From assembly GCA_946965045.2 (NCBI GenBank), contig OX337242.1, positions 2,542,001 through 2,606,000 on the forward strand: a stretch of DNA of 64,000 nucleotides. Direction: 5' to 3'. Below the pieces are notes generated by a model. That model saw only the letters and a list, made by a program, of their open reading frames with translations. It searched no databases and was not told the DNA's origin. Positions 31,963 to 42,756 of the stretch are shown here, piece by piece. The number at the start of each line of letters is the position of its first letter. Within the stretch, counting starts at the first letter, position 1. The DNA is from Epithemia pelagica (Eukaryota; Bacillariophyta; Bacillariophyceae; Surirellales; Surirellaceae). The position numbers were made by a program, and so were the translations under genes.

Positions 31963-32195
31963 TGTGATATTTCTACTCTAGGTTCGTAGGAGCCGCTAAA
32001 GTAGGGGCGATGTTTCGTTTGTTTTGTTTATTATGAGCTTTCTACGGCTTAAAATGAACATAGGACAAGAAGGTATTCACCTGAGGCTTGCCTTGCAGAT
32101 TGTCCTTGCAGTCGTAAAAATAACGAAGCGAACATGTAGATTGCATAGATAGTCTAGGTGACCGCAGTGCATGCTATGGTCCCTATATTGTCACA
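31963..32195 (-). repeat. Copia-2 3' LTR, 233 bp
   Basis: Differs from 38360-38592 at one site (GATTGCATAG here, GATTGTATAG there). Confidence 0.9.
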
Positions 32196-33518
32196 CTCCC
32201 TCCCATGAATGTAGTGGAAGGTCATCATCCTTGAATCCGTTGCCGAAAGCGAAGAAAAGCAGCATCCGGCAGTGGTTTGGTGAGCAAGTCGGCAAGTGCT
32301 GGTGGCAACAAGGGTCAGCTCAGAAAGATGCGCTCGAAAATGGTGATAGTAGTTGTTGAGGTGTTTGGTTCGTGGACGATATTTGGGGAGCTTGGCCATT
32401 TCCAGAGCTCCACTGTTGTCTTCGAACACTTTGCAATGCACCTTAGGTGGATTTAGTGCAATGTCAACGCCTTGTTGTTTTGCTTCTTTGGCCAGTTCCA
32501 TGAGAGGAATCACCTCCCTCAGAGCAGTGGACAAGGCGATGTACTCCGCTTCAGTTGTGGAGAGTGCTGTTAGCGTTTGGATTTTAGATGCCCAGGTGAT
32601 GGGACATCCAGCATAGGTAATTACCCATCCTGATCTTGACTTGGAAGTCATTGGATCATTGGCTGCATGTGGTGGGTACCAGTTGCCCGCGAAGTCGGCA
32701 TCCACCCAACATTCAAAACTCTTGGAGACATCCGGTTGCATGTAATAGCCCTTTTGGGCAGTCTCCTTGAGATAGCGTCCGATTCGTTTGATTGCTTGAG
32801 CGTGTCCCTCCTTAGGGTGCTCAGAAAAGCGTGCACATTGATGCACAATGAAGGAAATGTCAGGACGCGTTGACTTTTCCAGAAAGTTCAATTTCCCAAT
32901 CACACATCGGTAGTGAAACTCCTTGGTCATGTCAGGACCATCCGGATCTTTGTGCAACAGGGTCTGTAATGCTGGCGTTTTTTGCCCTTTGGTGTTGCTC
33001 TGTAGATGCAGGTCCTTGAGGATTGACGCGATGAGTTGTGGTTGACTCAACTTCAGCTTTCCGTTTGGTCTTGGCTCAACTTTAACCCCCAGATAGTCAT
33101 CCACATCCCCCAGATCGTCTACAGTGAAATTGGCTTCTGCTTGCTTCAAATCCCTTATGACCTTATCAACTTCCTTTTTATCAGGACTCATCAGTATACA
33201 GTCGTCGATGTATACCATGAAGATCACATTGCCTCTGTAGAATAGACAAGGATCCAACTGACTGGGCGTAAATCCCAATTCCTTTAGGCCCTTTTCCAAG
33301 TAGTGGAACCAAACTCGTGGGGCCTGTTTTGTGCCATATATGTTTCGAAGCAGCTGTAGACAATGTGTCTTGGGTGAGACGCCGGGCTGGTAGTGATAGC
33401 CCTGAGGAAAATTCATGAAGAGTTGTACTTCTGCAGGGGCTTGCGGAAAAGCCAACACGAAATCGAATTGTCGTGTGTGCATTCCAGTAGTTGACTCCAC
33501 ATTGTTGTTGTCCACCAT
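32154..33518 (-). pseudogene. pol: Copia-2 reverse transcriptase-RNase H part
   Basis: True homology starts near 33480 (RQFDFVLAFPQAPAEVQLF) and includes IYGTKQAPRVW, the catalytic VYIDDCILM, RNase H CWVDADFAGNW, ALSTTEAEYIALS and EDNSGA. The canonical end (LADLLTKPLPDAAF, then the QRIQG stop) lies in another frame near 32230-32300, so a small indel truncates the correct C-terminus and the displayed frame runs into the LTR. The segment between GVNYW upstream and RQFDFVLAF is missing about 20 residues of the RT fingers. Confidence 0.8.
32196..32204 (-). promoter_or_regulatory. Copia-2 polypurine tract
   Basis: GGGAGGGAG on the minus strand directly abuts the 3' LTR, as expected for plus-strand priming. 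Confidence 0.65.
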
Positions 33519-34449
33519 GGACGTTGAGTCGCGCCTTCCAACGGTAGACCTCTCGGGTGTCTATCCTCCTCTTTCGTTTCATCGACCACACCATGTTCAC
33601 AATCCTGGTTCCTGCAGGAACCTTGGATCGTGGTACCACCTTCCAATGTCCACGAGATGCATGATCGTCCAGTTCTTTGTCCATTGCCACAATGAACTTG
33701 GCCCGATCGGGTTGTTCCATAGCCTCTGTGATGTACATTGTGTCTGGATCTGCACTGGCTGCGAAAGCCATAGGATGTTCCAATTGCTTTTGCAGTTCGT
33801 ATTGTACCTCTGCAGTTGGGGCATCCTCCTGTTCATCTTGGTCCACTAGGACTTCCCATGCAACAATTCCCTGTTCTCGTTGTTGCATTCCTTCCTCAAA
33901 TCTTGTGGTGCTCCTGATCACTCGTCCACTCCTTGTTTGTCGTTGTGTTGGTGGTGGAGCATCGTTTGTTGGAACCGGTGGTTGTTGTTGGGCAGGTATG
34001 CCTCCCTCATGCTGTGGCATGGGGTCCAGATTTGCTGGTTCGTTGAGTTGATCTTGTGGTTGATCATCCATAGCCTCAGTAGTCCAGTGTTGACTGGAAC
34101 TCGTTGTTGCCCTGATAGGCCATAGAAGGTTGCCTCCCTCAGGCATTGTGGTGGATTGTTGTTGACGAGATTTCTTTTGTTGTTTGATCAACAGCTTGCT
34201 TAGGTACTTCCAGTCTGGTTTGGGTGTGTCAAAGTTAGTTTTCTTACCTGTTGACACTGTCTCAAAGAAGTCATCATGTTTTACATGATACTGTGGTGAG
34301 ACATGACCAGTGCGTGGATTCAATATCAGGCTGATGGATCTTGCATGGTTAGGAGATGGACCAAGATAGACTCCCAGCCTTGCTCTCGTCTTCCACTTTT
34401 CAATACCTTTCTGTGCTTGGAGCTTTTGTCTAAGACATAAGTGGGGCAA
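33181..34449 (-). pseudogene. pol: Copia-2 integrase end to RT start
   Basis: Homology begins near 34435 (KLQAQKGIEKWKTRARLGVYLG, the integrase C-terminal block), passes a disordered linker, and enters RT (KWKARLNVHGGQQ type block near 33520). The frame differs by one base from the upstream integrase block, at an A4 tract. After GVNYW the frame carries nonsense downstream of the RT deletion. Confidence 0.75.
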
Positions 34450-36401
34450 CCAAATGTGTGGAAATGCCTCAACTTGGGTGCCACGTCCACACCGGTAAAC
34501 AGCTCCAAAGGAGATTTATTACCTTTGATTGTTGGGGTTGAGATGTTTACCTCATTTGCCGCTCGCAATGCGTACGGCCAAAGGTGCACGTTAAGCATCC
34601 TTGGCCACTTGGTTAGCGCATATAGCAGCATGGTGCGTGTCTGTTCCTGCAGGTCACGAATCTTTTTCTCTGCTATTCCATTTTGGAAATGCGCGTTCAG
34701 GCCACAGTAGGATAGACCTTGACCCTTTGCACGACAGTTGTTGATAAAGCCGTTATCTGCAAACCGGCCATTGTCTGCATGGTAGTGTTTGATGTTCACA
34801 CCACGATCCCTGGCGTAACGTTCAAACGCATGCTTAGCCAAGACAGTCTCCTCGCTAGTCAGACGATACTGTAGAAAAACGAATGACAGTCGCGAAAACT
34901 GGTCCACGAACACAGTCGCATATCGATAGCATCTTTTCGTGAGCCTCCCTTTGAGTTGTGCCACAAATCCCACTGTGGTAGATTCTAGTTGGTCGACAGA
35001 CACAACTTGTCCAGGTCTGGTGACTGTTTTGACATGGGATACGGGCGTTTGCCCTTTTGTTTTCCATGGACGACGGGTCATCTTGCCATATTGGCATGCA
35101 GGACAGATTGGGACCTTGGCCTGTAACAATTTCTTGGGCAAGATTGATTGTCGGGCCAGTTGTAAAATTCGTTTGAAAGACAGATGTCCCAATCTATAAT
35201 GCCACCGTAACAACTCATCTTGAGGATCGATGGTTGTTGGTTCCTTGTCATCTGGTATGACATGGGGTCCTTCAGGAAGGTCAAAGTCGACTTCAGTTGC
35301 GTCGACAGTTTGAACAGGATGGCTCATTGATCGGTTGATTGGTGGATCCGTCGGTTTAGACGGTTCCACAGGATCTGGAGGCTGCAGTGACAAGTCATCA
35401 TTGTCCTGTTCATGTTGTGTTGCATCATCATCATCTGGGATGATGTGAGTTTCGAAGACAGACAAGGTCCGGTTGGACTCCAGTTGGGGATCCACCTCGC
35501 AGGATGCAACAAAAGCAGCAAACTTCTTGTACCCAGGGGCTGAATGCATAAAGCCAATGTTCAGCTTTGCGTCCAATGGAATGGTCTTTCGATGACGTCG
35601 TTGGTCCCAGAACAAGATCACCTCTTTACTTGTGGTCATGCATCCAGTTCCCTCTGGTGTTGGCTCATGGTTGTTTGCTTGCTGGGCCCATTGTTGCGGG
35701 CATAAAAGGCGATGTGGTGCATCAGGAACAAAGTAGGTGTTCCGAATCACAAATTTACATTGGACACCATTATCGTCTTCAATTCGCCAAGCCACTGTTC
35801 CTTTCTTTGTGGCCATCGCTCGCTTCTTACTAATACCTGTGACTTGCACCTGTACAGACTTAGGTGGCTCGATAAAGTCACTTAGCTGATTTGTGATACA
35901 GGCAGATGCAGCTATGTCCACCACCACCAGGATGGTCATAGTGTCTGAGTCAAAGGTAGTAGTTCGGGCTTGTGGTGCTCGTTGGTCATCCCTGCCCTCT
36001 GTGTTGATTTTAGTTGCTTGAGCAACTAGATGCTGTAGTGTAGTTCGTTTCTTGCGCTTTGGTCGCACATATCCGAGAGGGTAACCAGAGCTAGGTCGTC
36101 GTCTGGTTTTCCAACTCGAAATCTCATTTTGCATCCAGAGTAACCATGGCGTCCACAAGTAAACATCGAAGAGTCGCCATAACCAAAGAAGGGTAGAATT
36201 GGTTTGTGGTCGACGACGACCATCACAATAGACACAAGGAATGATCATGTCTACTATGATTATTGTTACATCGAGCAGGCTAGGATGCACAGGCCAGCAT
36301 TGCCACAGCCGAATTGTAGAATCAACTGAAGCATCCATGTTGACCCATCCGCTAACCAGACCCAGGAGTATAAACCATCCCAAGCCTGGCGCCACCATCA
36401 T
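34326..36401 (-). pseudogene. pol: Copia-2 protease-integrase block
   Basis: Start overlaps the gag stop (ATGATGG, gag stop TGA inside). The protease site reads VDIAASACIT, a weak D-x-A-A variant. The gag-pre-integrase zinc region is WHYRLGHL ... CPACQYGK. The integrase core has Asp in SVDQLES, Asp in HADNGRF and Glu in NGIAEKK. It ends out of frame after FGCPTYVLD near 34440. Confidence 0.75.
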
Positions 36402-36995
36402 TCGTTGAAGTCGACACTGTCCATGTCACTGTCAACAGTGTCGAAGGCTGCAACATGGGCAGCATCATTGGTTTGAGGTCGACTCTGTCCGGTTGCATTC
36501 TTGCACTCTTTTGGGTGATGAATCACCCATTTGCCTGCCCCATCATTGTGGTTGGGGCACCAGTAGTACAACTTCTCGCCAACTTGTTTCGTTGCATATC
36601 CATCCACCTTTGTTTCTGTACCAGTCGGCTTGACATCCTTCCAAGCAAACTTGTCCTTGGACTTGCCACCTGACTGTGACGATGTCTTCTTGGTCGACTG
36701 TTTGGCTTTGTCTTTGGTCCCTTTGTCTTTGCCTGGAGTTGTTCGAGGTTTCGTCTGATTGCTGGATTTGGCATTGATTTGTTTCTCAACGGCATGTAGT
36801 TTAGCCCTCAGCTTGCTCCTCGGAAGGTAGTCCCCAAGCTCCGGACTGTACTCGTTCCTTGTACTTGTTTTCGGCCTTGACCATCAGTTGTTCACTGGTG
36901 TAGTCAGCCCGACCGTCGTTGTACATATTCCTGAGATCCTTGACGTAGCTCACAAACTCGGAATCGTGCTGGTCGTGCGTATATGCTTTCCACAG

Positions 36996-37607
36996 CAACT
37001 TCCGGTAACTACACGTGAGTCGCATATTCTCTCCCAATACCCAACGGACGAAACCAAAACAAAGGATCGATATTAATACAAAGTACGTATTATGATACCG
37101 AAGAATATGATTTACCATTCTCTAGTATGGAACAAATGGGAACGTCGAAAGGTATGTCGTTGGTATGTCGTTTGTATGTCGTTTGTATGTCGTTTGATGT
37201 TGTTTGATGTCGTTTGATGTCGTTTCGGGCTCGCGCGCAAACATGGTTTGCCTCAAAATCCAGCGGTGCTCCTTCAGTTGATGGGCCTACCGTCAATCAG
37301 TGACTTCAAACCTTGTGATTTCTCGTGAAGAATCCAATTTGCTGGAGAGTACATATTCTTTTGGCGATAAAAACATCCGACATCATCCGACATCATCCGA
37401 CATCCTCCGACATCATCCGACATCATCCGACATCTACCAAATCCTCCGACATCCGTGACTTTGGATGTTTTCCTCATATTAAAATAATCTGTACCTAGTA
37501 TGATCATATAAGAAGTATTACTGTGTGAAAATTAAAAATGTTATATCGTGACGATACTCTGAGTAGTAGAAGGATTACCTATGTTTTGAGTCCATTACCG
37601 GAAGTTG
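36996..37607. mobile_element. 612-bp non-autonomous DNA element in Copia-2 gag
   Basis: Perfect 13-bp terminal inverted repeats CAACTTCCGGTAA (36996-37008, and complement at 37595-37607), flanked by CAG on both sides (36993-36995, 37608-37610). Removal with one CAG restores the gag frame exactly. The interior has no transposase and carries two short arrays of ~10-11 bp units (37150-37228, TATGTCGTTTG type; 37377-37452, CATCATCCGA type). The 3-bp duplication is shared by CACTA and Harbinger groups, but the termini fit neither clearly. Confidence 0.85.
37150..37452. repeat. Two short tandem arrays inside the 612-bp element
   Basis: Units of about 11 bp around GTATGTCGTTT (37150-37228) and ACATCATCCG (37377-37452). 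Both contain a GATGTCG-like core in opposite strands, so the two arrays are partly complementary. Confidence 0.6.
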
Positions 37608-38359
37608 CAGATAGGAGAGCAGGTCTGGTGCGTCTGTTCCACGAGCATTTAGTCGTACGACTTGAGCGCGCACCCAGTTATTGAATTCAGTCACATTTCC
37701 ATCCAGCTCTACCAACTTGTCACTCATGTCAATGAGTGTGTCTCGAATATGGGCTGTTGTAGCTCGATTGTCAATGTAGGTTAGTACAATGATTTGCTTT
37801 AGGAGACAAATCCCATCCGGCACATCGTTGATTGTGAAGTCATTCACAAACAACAGAACTTGTGCCTTAAAGTCCTCGGTCAAGGACTCGATGAGTAAGT
37901 TGTAGAGCATGTCTGAGTTTTGGGCATCCCTGGTTTGAGTCCCAATGTATTGGTTGGCGCGTGCAGTGACTTGAGTCATAGTCACACTTGCGTACTGCTT
38001 GACCAGGTCCTTGTTTTGATTGTTGCCCACTGGGATGGTAAGGATGCTTGTCCATCCAAAGCGACGTGCACGATTGGCAACAGAGGCCAAGAAAACGGAG
38101 ACGTGGTCCGGTTTCCCATCAAACTTGGTTTCGAGAGGTGAGATAGCCTTGTAGTAGATCTTGGCGGACGCAGAGTCAGTGTAGTCCAGGACGTCGTTGG
38201 TACGACCGGATCCCAAAGCAAAGGCTGGTGGATTCGCTGGTGGAGGGTTCTGAGGTGGAGCAGCGTCTCCCATTCTTCGACGTTGAGCTCTTGTTTGAAC
38301 GATGGTAGCGAAATAACGGGGTGAGAGAGAAAGGAATCAGTTCGATCGCAGAGGAAGCG

Positions 38360-38592
38360 TGTGATATTTCTACTCTAGGTTCGTAGGAGCCGCTAAAGTA
38401 GGGGCGATGTTTCGTTTGTTTTGTTTATTATGAGCTTTCTACGGCTTAAAATGAACATAGGACAAGAAGGTATTCACCTGAGGCTTGCCTTGCAGATTGT
38501 CCTTGCAGTCGTAAAAATAACGAAGCGAACATGTAGATTGTATAGATAGTCTAGGTGACCGCAGTGCATGCTATGGTCCCTATATTGTCACA
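38360..38592 (-). repeat. Copia-2 5' LTR, 233 bp
   Basis: Same as 31963-32195 but for one base. Adjoins the gag leader on its left and the TCAAT duplication on its right. Confidence 0.9.
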
Positions 38593-38597
38593 TCAAT

Positions 38598-39100
38598 GCC
38601 AAAGGAACCTGAACCAGATGATTGTAGATGTACCGTCAATACGCCTTTTCTCATGAACGTTGATCATTGATAAAGCTCGTGTCAGCTTCATCCAACGAAA
38701 GAATGAGTAGGCCAAGCGGGAGTCAGAGCATGAGGGTTCCAAACCAGAAGAGCGGCAAAGAGTTTTCCGTCGTGTCTGCTTCTGGTCATCATGGTGATTG
38801 GTTCAGGGAGGGTGGATTTGACGTTTCGCGACCCGGTTTTGTGGGGCGCGTGGCGGACGTTCTCATCGCGCGCGTGCATAGATTCGTCACATACACTAGA
38901 GGATTTAGTCGTGGTCCTGATGAGGAACATTTGACACGCGTGCCGTGGCTCTCAACGGATCACATTCACTCTCACAAAATGGCGCCATGGGACTGGAAGC
39001 ACCTCAAAAATCAAGGGTACAACGGACCCACCATTGGGAATTTGCCATTGCATTCGCCCTTGGACCATCTCATCGCAATTCACTTTGTTGGCTTTGCTTA
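38598..39100. repeat. Dispersed repeat copy B, right part
   Basis: Continues the repeat interrupted by Copia-2. It matches 20680-21100 of copy A (GAACGTTGATCAT, CCAGAAGAGCGGCAAAG, CGCCCTTGGACCATCTC). Confidence 0.65.
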
Positions 39101-39155
39101 GACATTCATTGAATCCATCAAGTCCTTTCCAAACCCCCTGTTCCAATTGCCGACC

Positions 39156-40673
39156 ATGAATGGCAGTTTCCGAGTGATGATATCGTCTCGCCCGCACCTT
39201 TTCCTACTACAGCTCCTGTTGCTGTGCCATGTCACACAATGGAGTGAGGCTCGCCATTGGACGGAGGTGGTGAATCCCATGGTCTACCGGTATCCCGGTT
39301 TGGATGCCGATCGATTCTTACTGAAACAAGAAGCCAATCCCTTGCAGTTTGCTGCCAGTGAACGATCCATGGCCCCATCGTCCTCTCCTTCGTCCTCGAC
39401 GTTAACGCCCACATCTTCCACCACCGCGACACCCACCACGACATCTCCCACCTCGACTGCACCGACTACAACAGCTCCCACCACCATGGTCTGTCCTCAT
39501 CCACAAAACGAACAAGGCTTTGAATTAAAACTCATGGATACTTGGGGTGATGGATGGGATTCCACTCGCATTGTCATTTTGGGTCCGTCGCCCATGGATG
39601 GTTCCGTAATGTCGCAACCCAATACGGCATCCACCATTCAGGAAACGCACACAGCCACGACAACCACAGCACCGGACGCAACCACGACCACTCAGGAGGG
39701 GGAGGGACCCACGACGACGGGGGATACCCCGGTCGATCCACAAGACTCGACGACTACCACCTTGTCTCAAGTGGTCACCCTCGAATTTCCCGATGCATCA
39801 CCACCAGAGTCACTCCCACCGTTCGATCCGTCCACCACATCGTGGATTCACACCACCGGGTCTTCCGTTGAGGTGGTCTTTAATGGAACCTTGGACAATG
39901 GTCATGTGGCCTTTCACCAGCTGTGTTTGCAACCTGACACGTGTTATCATGTGACTGTGGAAGGAGGGAATTGGGAACAAGATGTTTGTTGGGAACTTCG
40001 ATTGCCCTTTTTGGAATCCACCAATGCTATCCAACAACAACAACAAGGTGGAGGAGGAGACCCGACAGCGGCATCTGTCAATTACTTGTCCCTCGTCTCC
40101 AATGGATGGGCCCCGGTATCCTGTCAGTTCTCTTTTGGTCCCATTAGTGCCGATGATACCGTCTTGCAAGAGTCCACAGTCATTCATTGTCCCAATACCT
40201 GTCGTGGCGAATTGCGTCCGACAACGAGTCCCACCCAGGCTCCGACACAGACCACGGCTCCCACCACACCCAGTCCTTCGCGCAGGCCCACGCATACTCC
40301 CTCCGTATCGCCACCCAGTGCACTCCTTGACACATTATCCTCGACGAATCCAACACCGTCCCCCAGTAGGACCACATTGACACCATCGAATCGTCCCACC
40401 AGCGCACCCGTCCCAACTCCCGTGCCCACGCCGGCACCGCAACCGCGTCGATGGTGGGAAACCACCGACGATGGAGTCGTGGCCGCCACTCCCAGTGCCA
40501 CCACGGATGATGCCGTTGCCAGTCCCTCGGTATGGCTGACACCGGCCGGAGAATATTACTTTTATTATAGTCCGGCCATGTCACCTGCGGCCATGTCGGC
40601 CGAATGGACACCCTCCAGCGGTTGGGACTGGTGGTATCCAACGAGCCCGACGACGACCGCTGGTGGGGTTTGA
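39156..40673 (+). CDS. Secreted Thr/Pro-rich mucin-like protein, 505 aa
   Basis: ATG 39156 (MNGSFRVMISSR). Clear signal peptide (HLFLLQLLLLCHV, ~13-26). Long Thr/Ser/Pro-rich segments (~70-110, ~165-200, ~345-445) should be heavily O-glycosylated. Between them lie two folded parts: 'FELKLMDTWGDGWDSTRIVI' (~125-145), a DxxGDGW motif seen in many marine secreted proteins, and a Cys-containing region (~250-335, with LCLQPDTCYHVTVEGG). The C-terminus is Tyr/Trp-rich (EYYFYYSPAMS). A cell-wall or extracellular matrix role is likely but inferred. Single exon. Confidence 0.75.
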   Translation: MNGSFRVMISSRPHLFLLQLLLLCHVTQWSEARHWTEVVNPMVYRYPGLDADRFLLKQEANPLQFAASERSMAPSSSPSSSTLTPTSSTTATPTTTSPTSTAPTTTAPTTMVCPHPQNEQGFELKLMDTWGDGWDSTRIVILGPSPMDGSVMSQPNTASTIQETHTATTTTAPDATTTTQEGEGPTTTGDTPVDPQDSTTTTLSQVVTLEFPDASPPESLPPFDPSTTSWIHTTGSSVEVVFNGTLDNGHVAFHQLCLQPDTCYHVTVEGGNWEQDVCWELRLPFLESTNAIQQQQQGGGGDPTAASVNYLSLVSNGWAPVSCQFSFGPISADDTVLQESTVIHCPNTCRGELRPTTSPTQAPTQTTAPTTPSPSRRPTHTPSVSPPSALLDTLSSTNPTPSPSRTTLTPSNRPTSAPVPTPVPTPAPQPRRWWETTDDGVVAATPSATTDDAVASPSVWLTPAGEYYFYYSPAMSPAAMSAEWTPSSGWDWWYPTSPTTTAGGV

Positions 40674-41076
40674 GTTGGTTGAGGTTGTGTTGTCCCATGG
40701 AAAAGAAGGAGCAATTTCAAACTGTCGAGCACACAAGGAACAAAACGAGGGGAACAGAGCATGCCTCTGCAAACTTTTTCTACCTAGGTAGACAAACCAG
40801 CACAGTCTATTTAGAAAGCAACCAACTTCAAACAAGAATCTCTACCAACCATGTTGTCCGCACCTAGTGTCTAAAAGGCAGAGGGGAGGAAACCTGCACG
40901 AGAGAGGAAGCACTTGATCCCAACTCTCTCCATGGTTACAGATCGACATAACCAAAATGGGAAACACCTGACATGTCATCATCGGCTGATACTTAGAGTG
41001 GCAACAACAAACCGAGGTCTGTGCTAGCATAGACTATGGCCTTATTCTGTCCCAACGTGATCGGATGTAGACCCAA
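40674..41076. other. Intergenic, 400 bp
   Basis: No gene or repeat recognised; presumed 3' and 5' untranslated DNA of the flanking genes. Confidence 0.4.
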
Positions 41077-42741
41077 ATGACCAAGTTCACCGCAAACTCT
41101 CAAATTGTCCAACAAGTCCACGAAACATCAAGTACGAAGTGGAGGCACAACCCGGAGGACAAAATAATGATACACATGAACAAAATGGCTCCACAGATGA
41201 CGGTATTGATTCGACGGACGACGCAGCTGGAAAGGAAGACTGACATCCTGCTCCGAAAACAACCATGGAGAGTGCACGCTGCTGCCCGATTCTGGTCGAC
41301 TCTAGGAAATTGTGGGGTAGAGAAGGCCTCCTCATGGCGCAGTCCAAGGATCCGTGTTGGTCCGCCTGATTGTGGAATCCGTTGGGAATCTACCAACAAC
41401 GGCAACGGAGAGACAGTTTTGGACACAGAGGATAGTTCTGAAGACCATACCAATGTTGTGGAATCTTGGATGTCCACTAAGGACCGCCTGATATCCATGG
41501 AACCGGGAACTCTGAAACCAAAGCACTGGGCGGAAGCTGAGGAATTAATTAGTGCTTTACGAACAAACCCGAACCTATCCGACGAAGCGGTCCCGAGGCG
41601 AGTGGAGTACATGTTTGATGTTCCAGAACGACTCGCAGATGAAGTGGTAGAGCTCAAAGACAAAGCGTGGAATGAAAACAACGCTAGCTTCCCTAAGGTT
41701 GATCAAGAGATTCTAAATCAAGTATTGTTGACATGGCTTAACTTCATTCAATCAAAAAGCAAGTCGTCAAGAGACATAATGCATGCGAAGAACCAACATC
41801 GACGCCGACGAAACATGCATTCAAGCTTTGTCATATTCTCCCTTGGCTCTCTTGCCACTGACTCAATCATTGTCAAGGTTGAACGATTCTTCCAAGTTGG
41901 TTTATTTGAGGCAAACACGACTTCATATTTTATCGTACTCCGAGGAATGAACCTGGTGGACGATCCACAACAAGCCCCTCACCAGGCTCATAATATCTAC
42001 AATGGGATGATTGAAAAGAGCAAACACGATCCCTATGACACGTCATTTCATCCTGATAGACGAATTATCAACGTCATGGTTGAGATTTGGGCTCAGAGTT
42101 GGCTTCCCGAGGGTTGCAAAAGAGTGGAAGAATATCTCATGTCCTTGAAAGGCTGGTATGAGCAAACAAATCGTCCAGATCAGAGGCCCGATGCAGACAT
42201 GTACTGTGCGATTATGGAGTCTTACAGTCGATTGAGTGGGTCCCCAGGTGCATTGAAGCGGATTCAAGAATTGTTCTCCGAGATGAAAGAAAACATTTCT
42301 TTGTCTGAGAGGAGTGTCAGAATTTATAATCGTGTCTGTCGTGCCTTGACCGGATGTAAGTCAAAGGAAGCTGTTGGTGCCGCTCAGAAACTCCTTGACG
42401 AGATGTGCGTAGCCTTGATGAACAACAAAGGAAATATAGCGCCAGAGCCAGACACGGATACGTTCAGCACATTAATTGTCGCCCATGGACAACTGGGTAA
42501 AGTTCAAGTAGCCAGTTCGTTTGTGGGCAAATCGTGGGCTGGACATGACTTCAATGGTCGCAAAACTGGCCCAGTTCATGGTGTATCCCATCATTTGGAG
42601 AAAGGTCAGCTTTTGCAAGGCGTTGGCCTTGACGTGCATATCGGCACTGGTCAATTCCGTCTTGATTTCCGCAATGCACTGACTAATAAAGAGCGCCGTG
42701 TCGCGTTTGGACGCGCGAATGCCTTTGACCACATCGGTTAA
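41077..42741 (+). CDS. PPR-like protein with chimeric 3' end
   Basis: Starts at ATG 41077; an internal ATG at 41185 (MAPQMTVLIRR) would give an Arg-rich organelle-targeting leader (LLRKQPWRVHAAARFWSTLG). Helical pentatricopeptide-type repeats appear from about residue 160, with clear units such as HNIYNGMIEKS, MYCAIMESYSRLSGSPGALKRIQELFSEM, and DTDTFSTLIVAHGQLGK (~460-476). Homology ends near 42498: the last ~80 codons lie antisense to an AP-3 delta fragment and are not PPR-like. A segment near 41760-41880 also looks frame-disturbed. So this is a truncated or rearranged PPR gene. PPR proteins bind organellar RNA. Confidence 0.6.
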   Translation: MTKFTANSQIVQQVHETSSTKWRHNPEDKIMIHMNKMAPQMTVLIRRTTQLERKTDILLRKQPWRVHAAARFWSTLGNCGVEKASSWRSPRIRVGPPDCGIRWESTNNGNGETVLDTEDSSEDHTNVVESWMSTKDRLISMEPGTLKPKHWAEAEELISALRTNPNLSDEAVPRRVEYMFDVPERLADEVVELKDKAWNENNASFPKVDQEILNQVLLTWLNFIQSKSKSSRDIMHAKNQHRRRRNMHSSFVIFSLGSLATDSIIVKVERFFQVGLFEANTTSYFIVLRGMNLVDDPQQAPHQAHNIYNGMIEKSKHDPYDTSFHPDRRIINVMVEIWAQSWLPEGCKRVEEYLMSLKGWYEQTNRPDQRPDADMYCAIMESYSRLSGSPGALKRIQELFSEMKENISLSERSVRIYNRVCRALTGCKSKEAVGAAQKLLDEMCVALMNNKGNIAPEPDTDTFSTLIVAHGQLGKVQVASSFVGKSWAGHDFNGRKTGPVHGVSHHLEKGQLLQGVGLDVHIGTGQFRLDFRNALTNKERRVAFGRANAFDHIG

Positions 42742-42756
42742 GGTCTTTTCAAACAT
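42472..42756 (-). pseudogene. AP-3 complex delta subunit, N-terminal fragment
   Basis: From ATG 42756 the frame reads like the start of AP-3 delta adaptin: MFEKTLTDVVKGIRASKRD, then ISQCIAEIKTEL, VKANALQKLTFLQMMGY, and ending SSPRFAHKRTGYL near 42500. Then ten unrelated residues and a stop. The full protein would be around 1000 aa, so over 90% is absent. It is antisense to the 3' end of the PPR frame. It is either a first exon whose remainder lies elsewhere or, more likely, a translocated 5' fragment. Confidence 0.75.

Larger units (their letters stand above)
36398..38273 (-). pseudogene. gag: Copia-2 gag, interrupted by 612-bp element
   Basis: N-terminal part runs from ATG 38273 to 37608 and the continuation from 36995 downward. 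Without the inserted element and one copy of its CAG duplication, the frame reads straight through. A further 1-nt shift near 36815 separates this from the Lys-rich linker and the zinc-binding end (YYWCPNHND ... HHPKEC, a C-x2-H ... H-x3-C type knuckle). The stop TGA at 36398-36400 overlaps the pol start. Confidence 0.8.
31963..38592 (-). mobile_element. Copia-2 LTR retrotransposon, young but defective
   Basis: 6630 bp with 233-bp LTRs (31963-32195 and 38360-38592) differing at one base, TG...CA ends and a 5-bp target duplication TCAAT (31958-31962 and 38593-38597). Coding is on minus: gag, protease, integrase, RT, RNase H. Lesions: a 612-bp insertion in gag, a 1-nt shift near 36815, a 1-nt shift near 34440, a deletion with frameshift in RT near 33485, and a shift near 32300 in the RNase H end. 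The TSD and LTR identity prove a recent single insertion event. Confidence 0.92.

Noticed and set aside
42472-42741. C-terminal PPR residues after 42498
   Set aside because: They are antisense to the AP-3 delta fragment, which has clear homology; the plus frame is open by chance.
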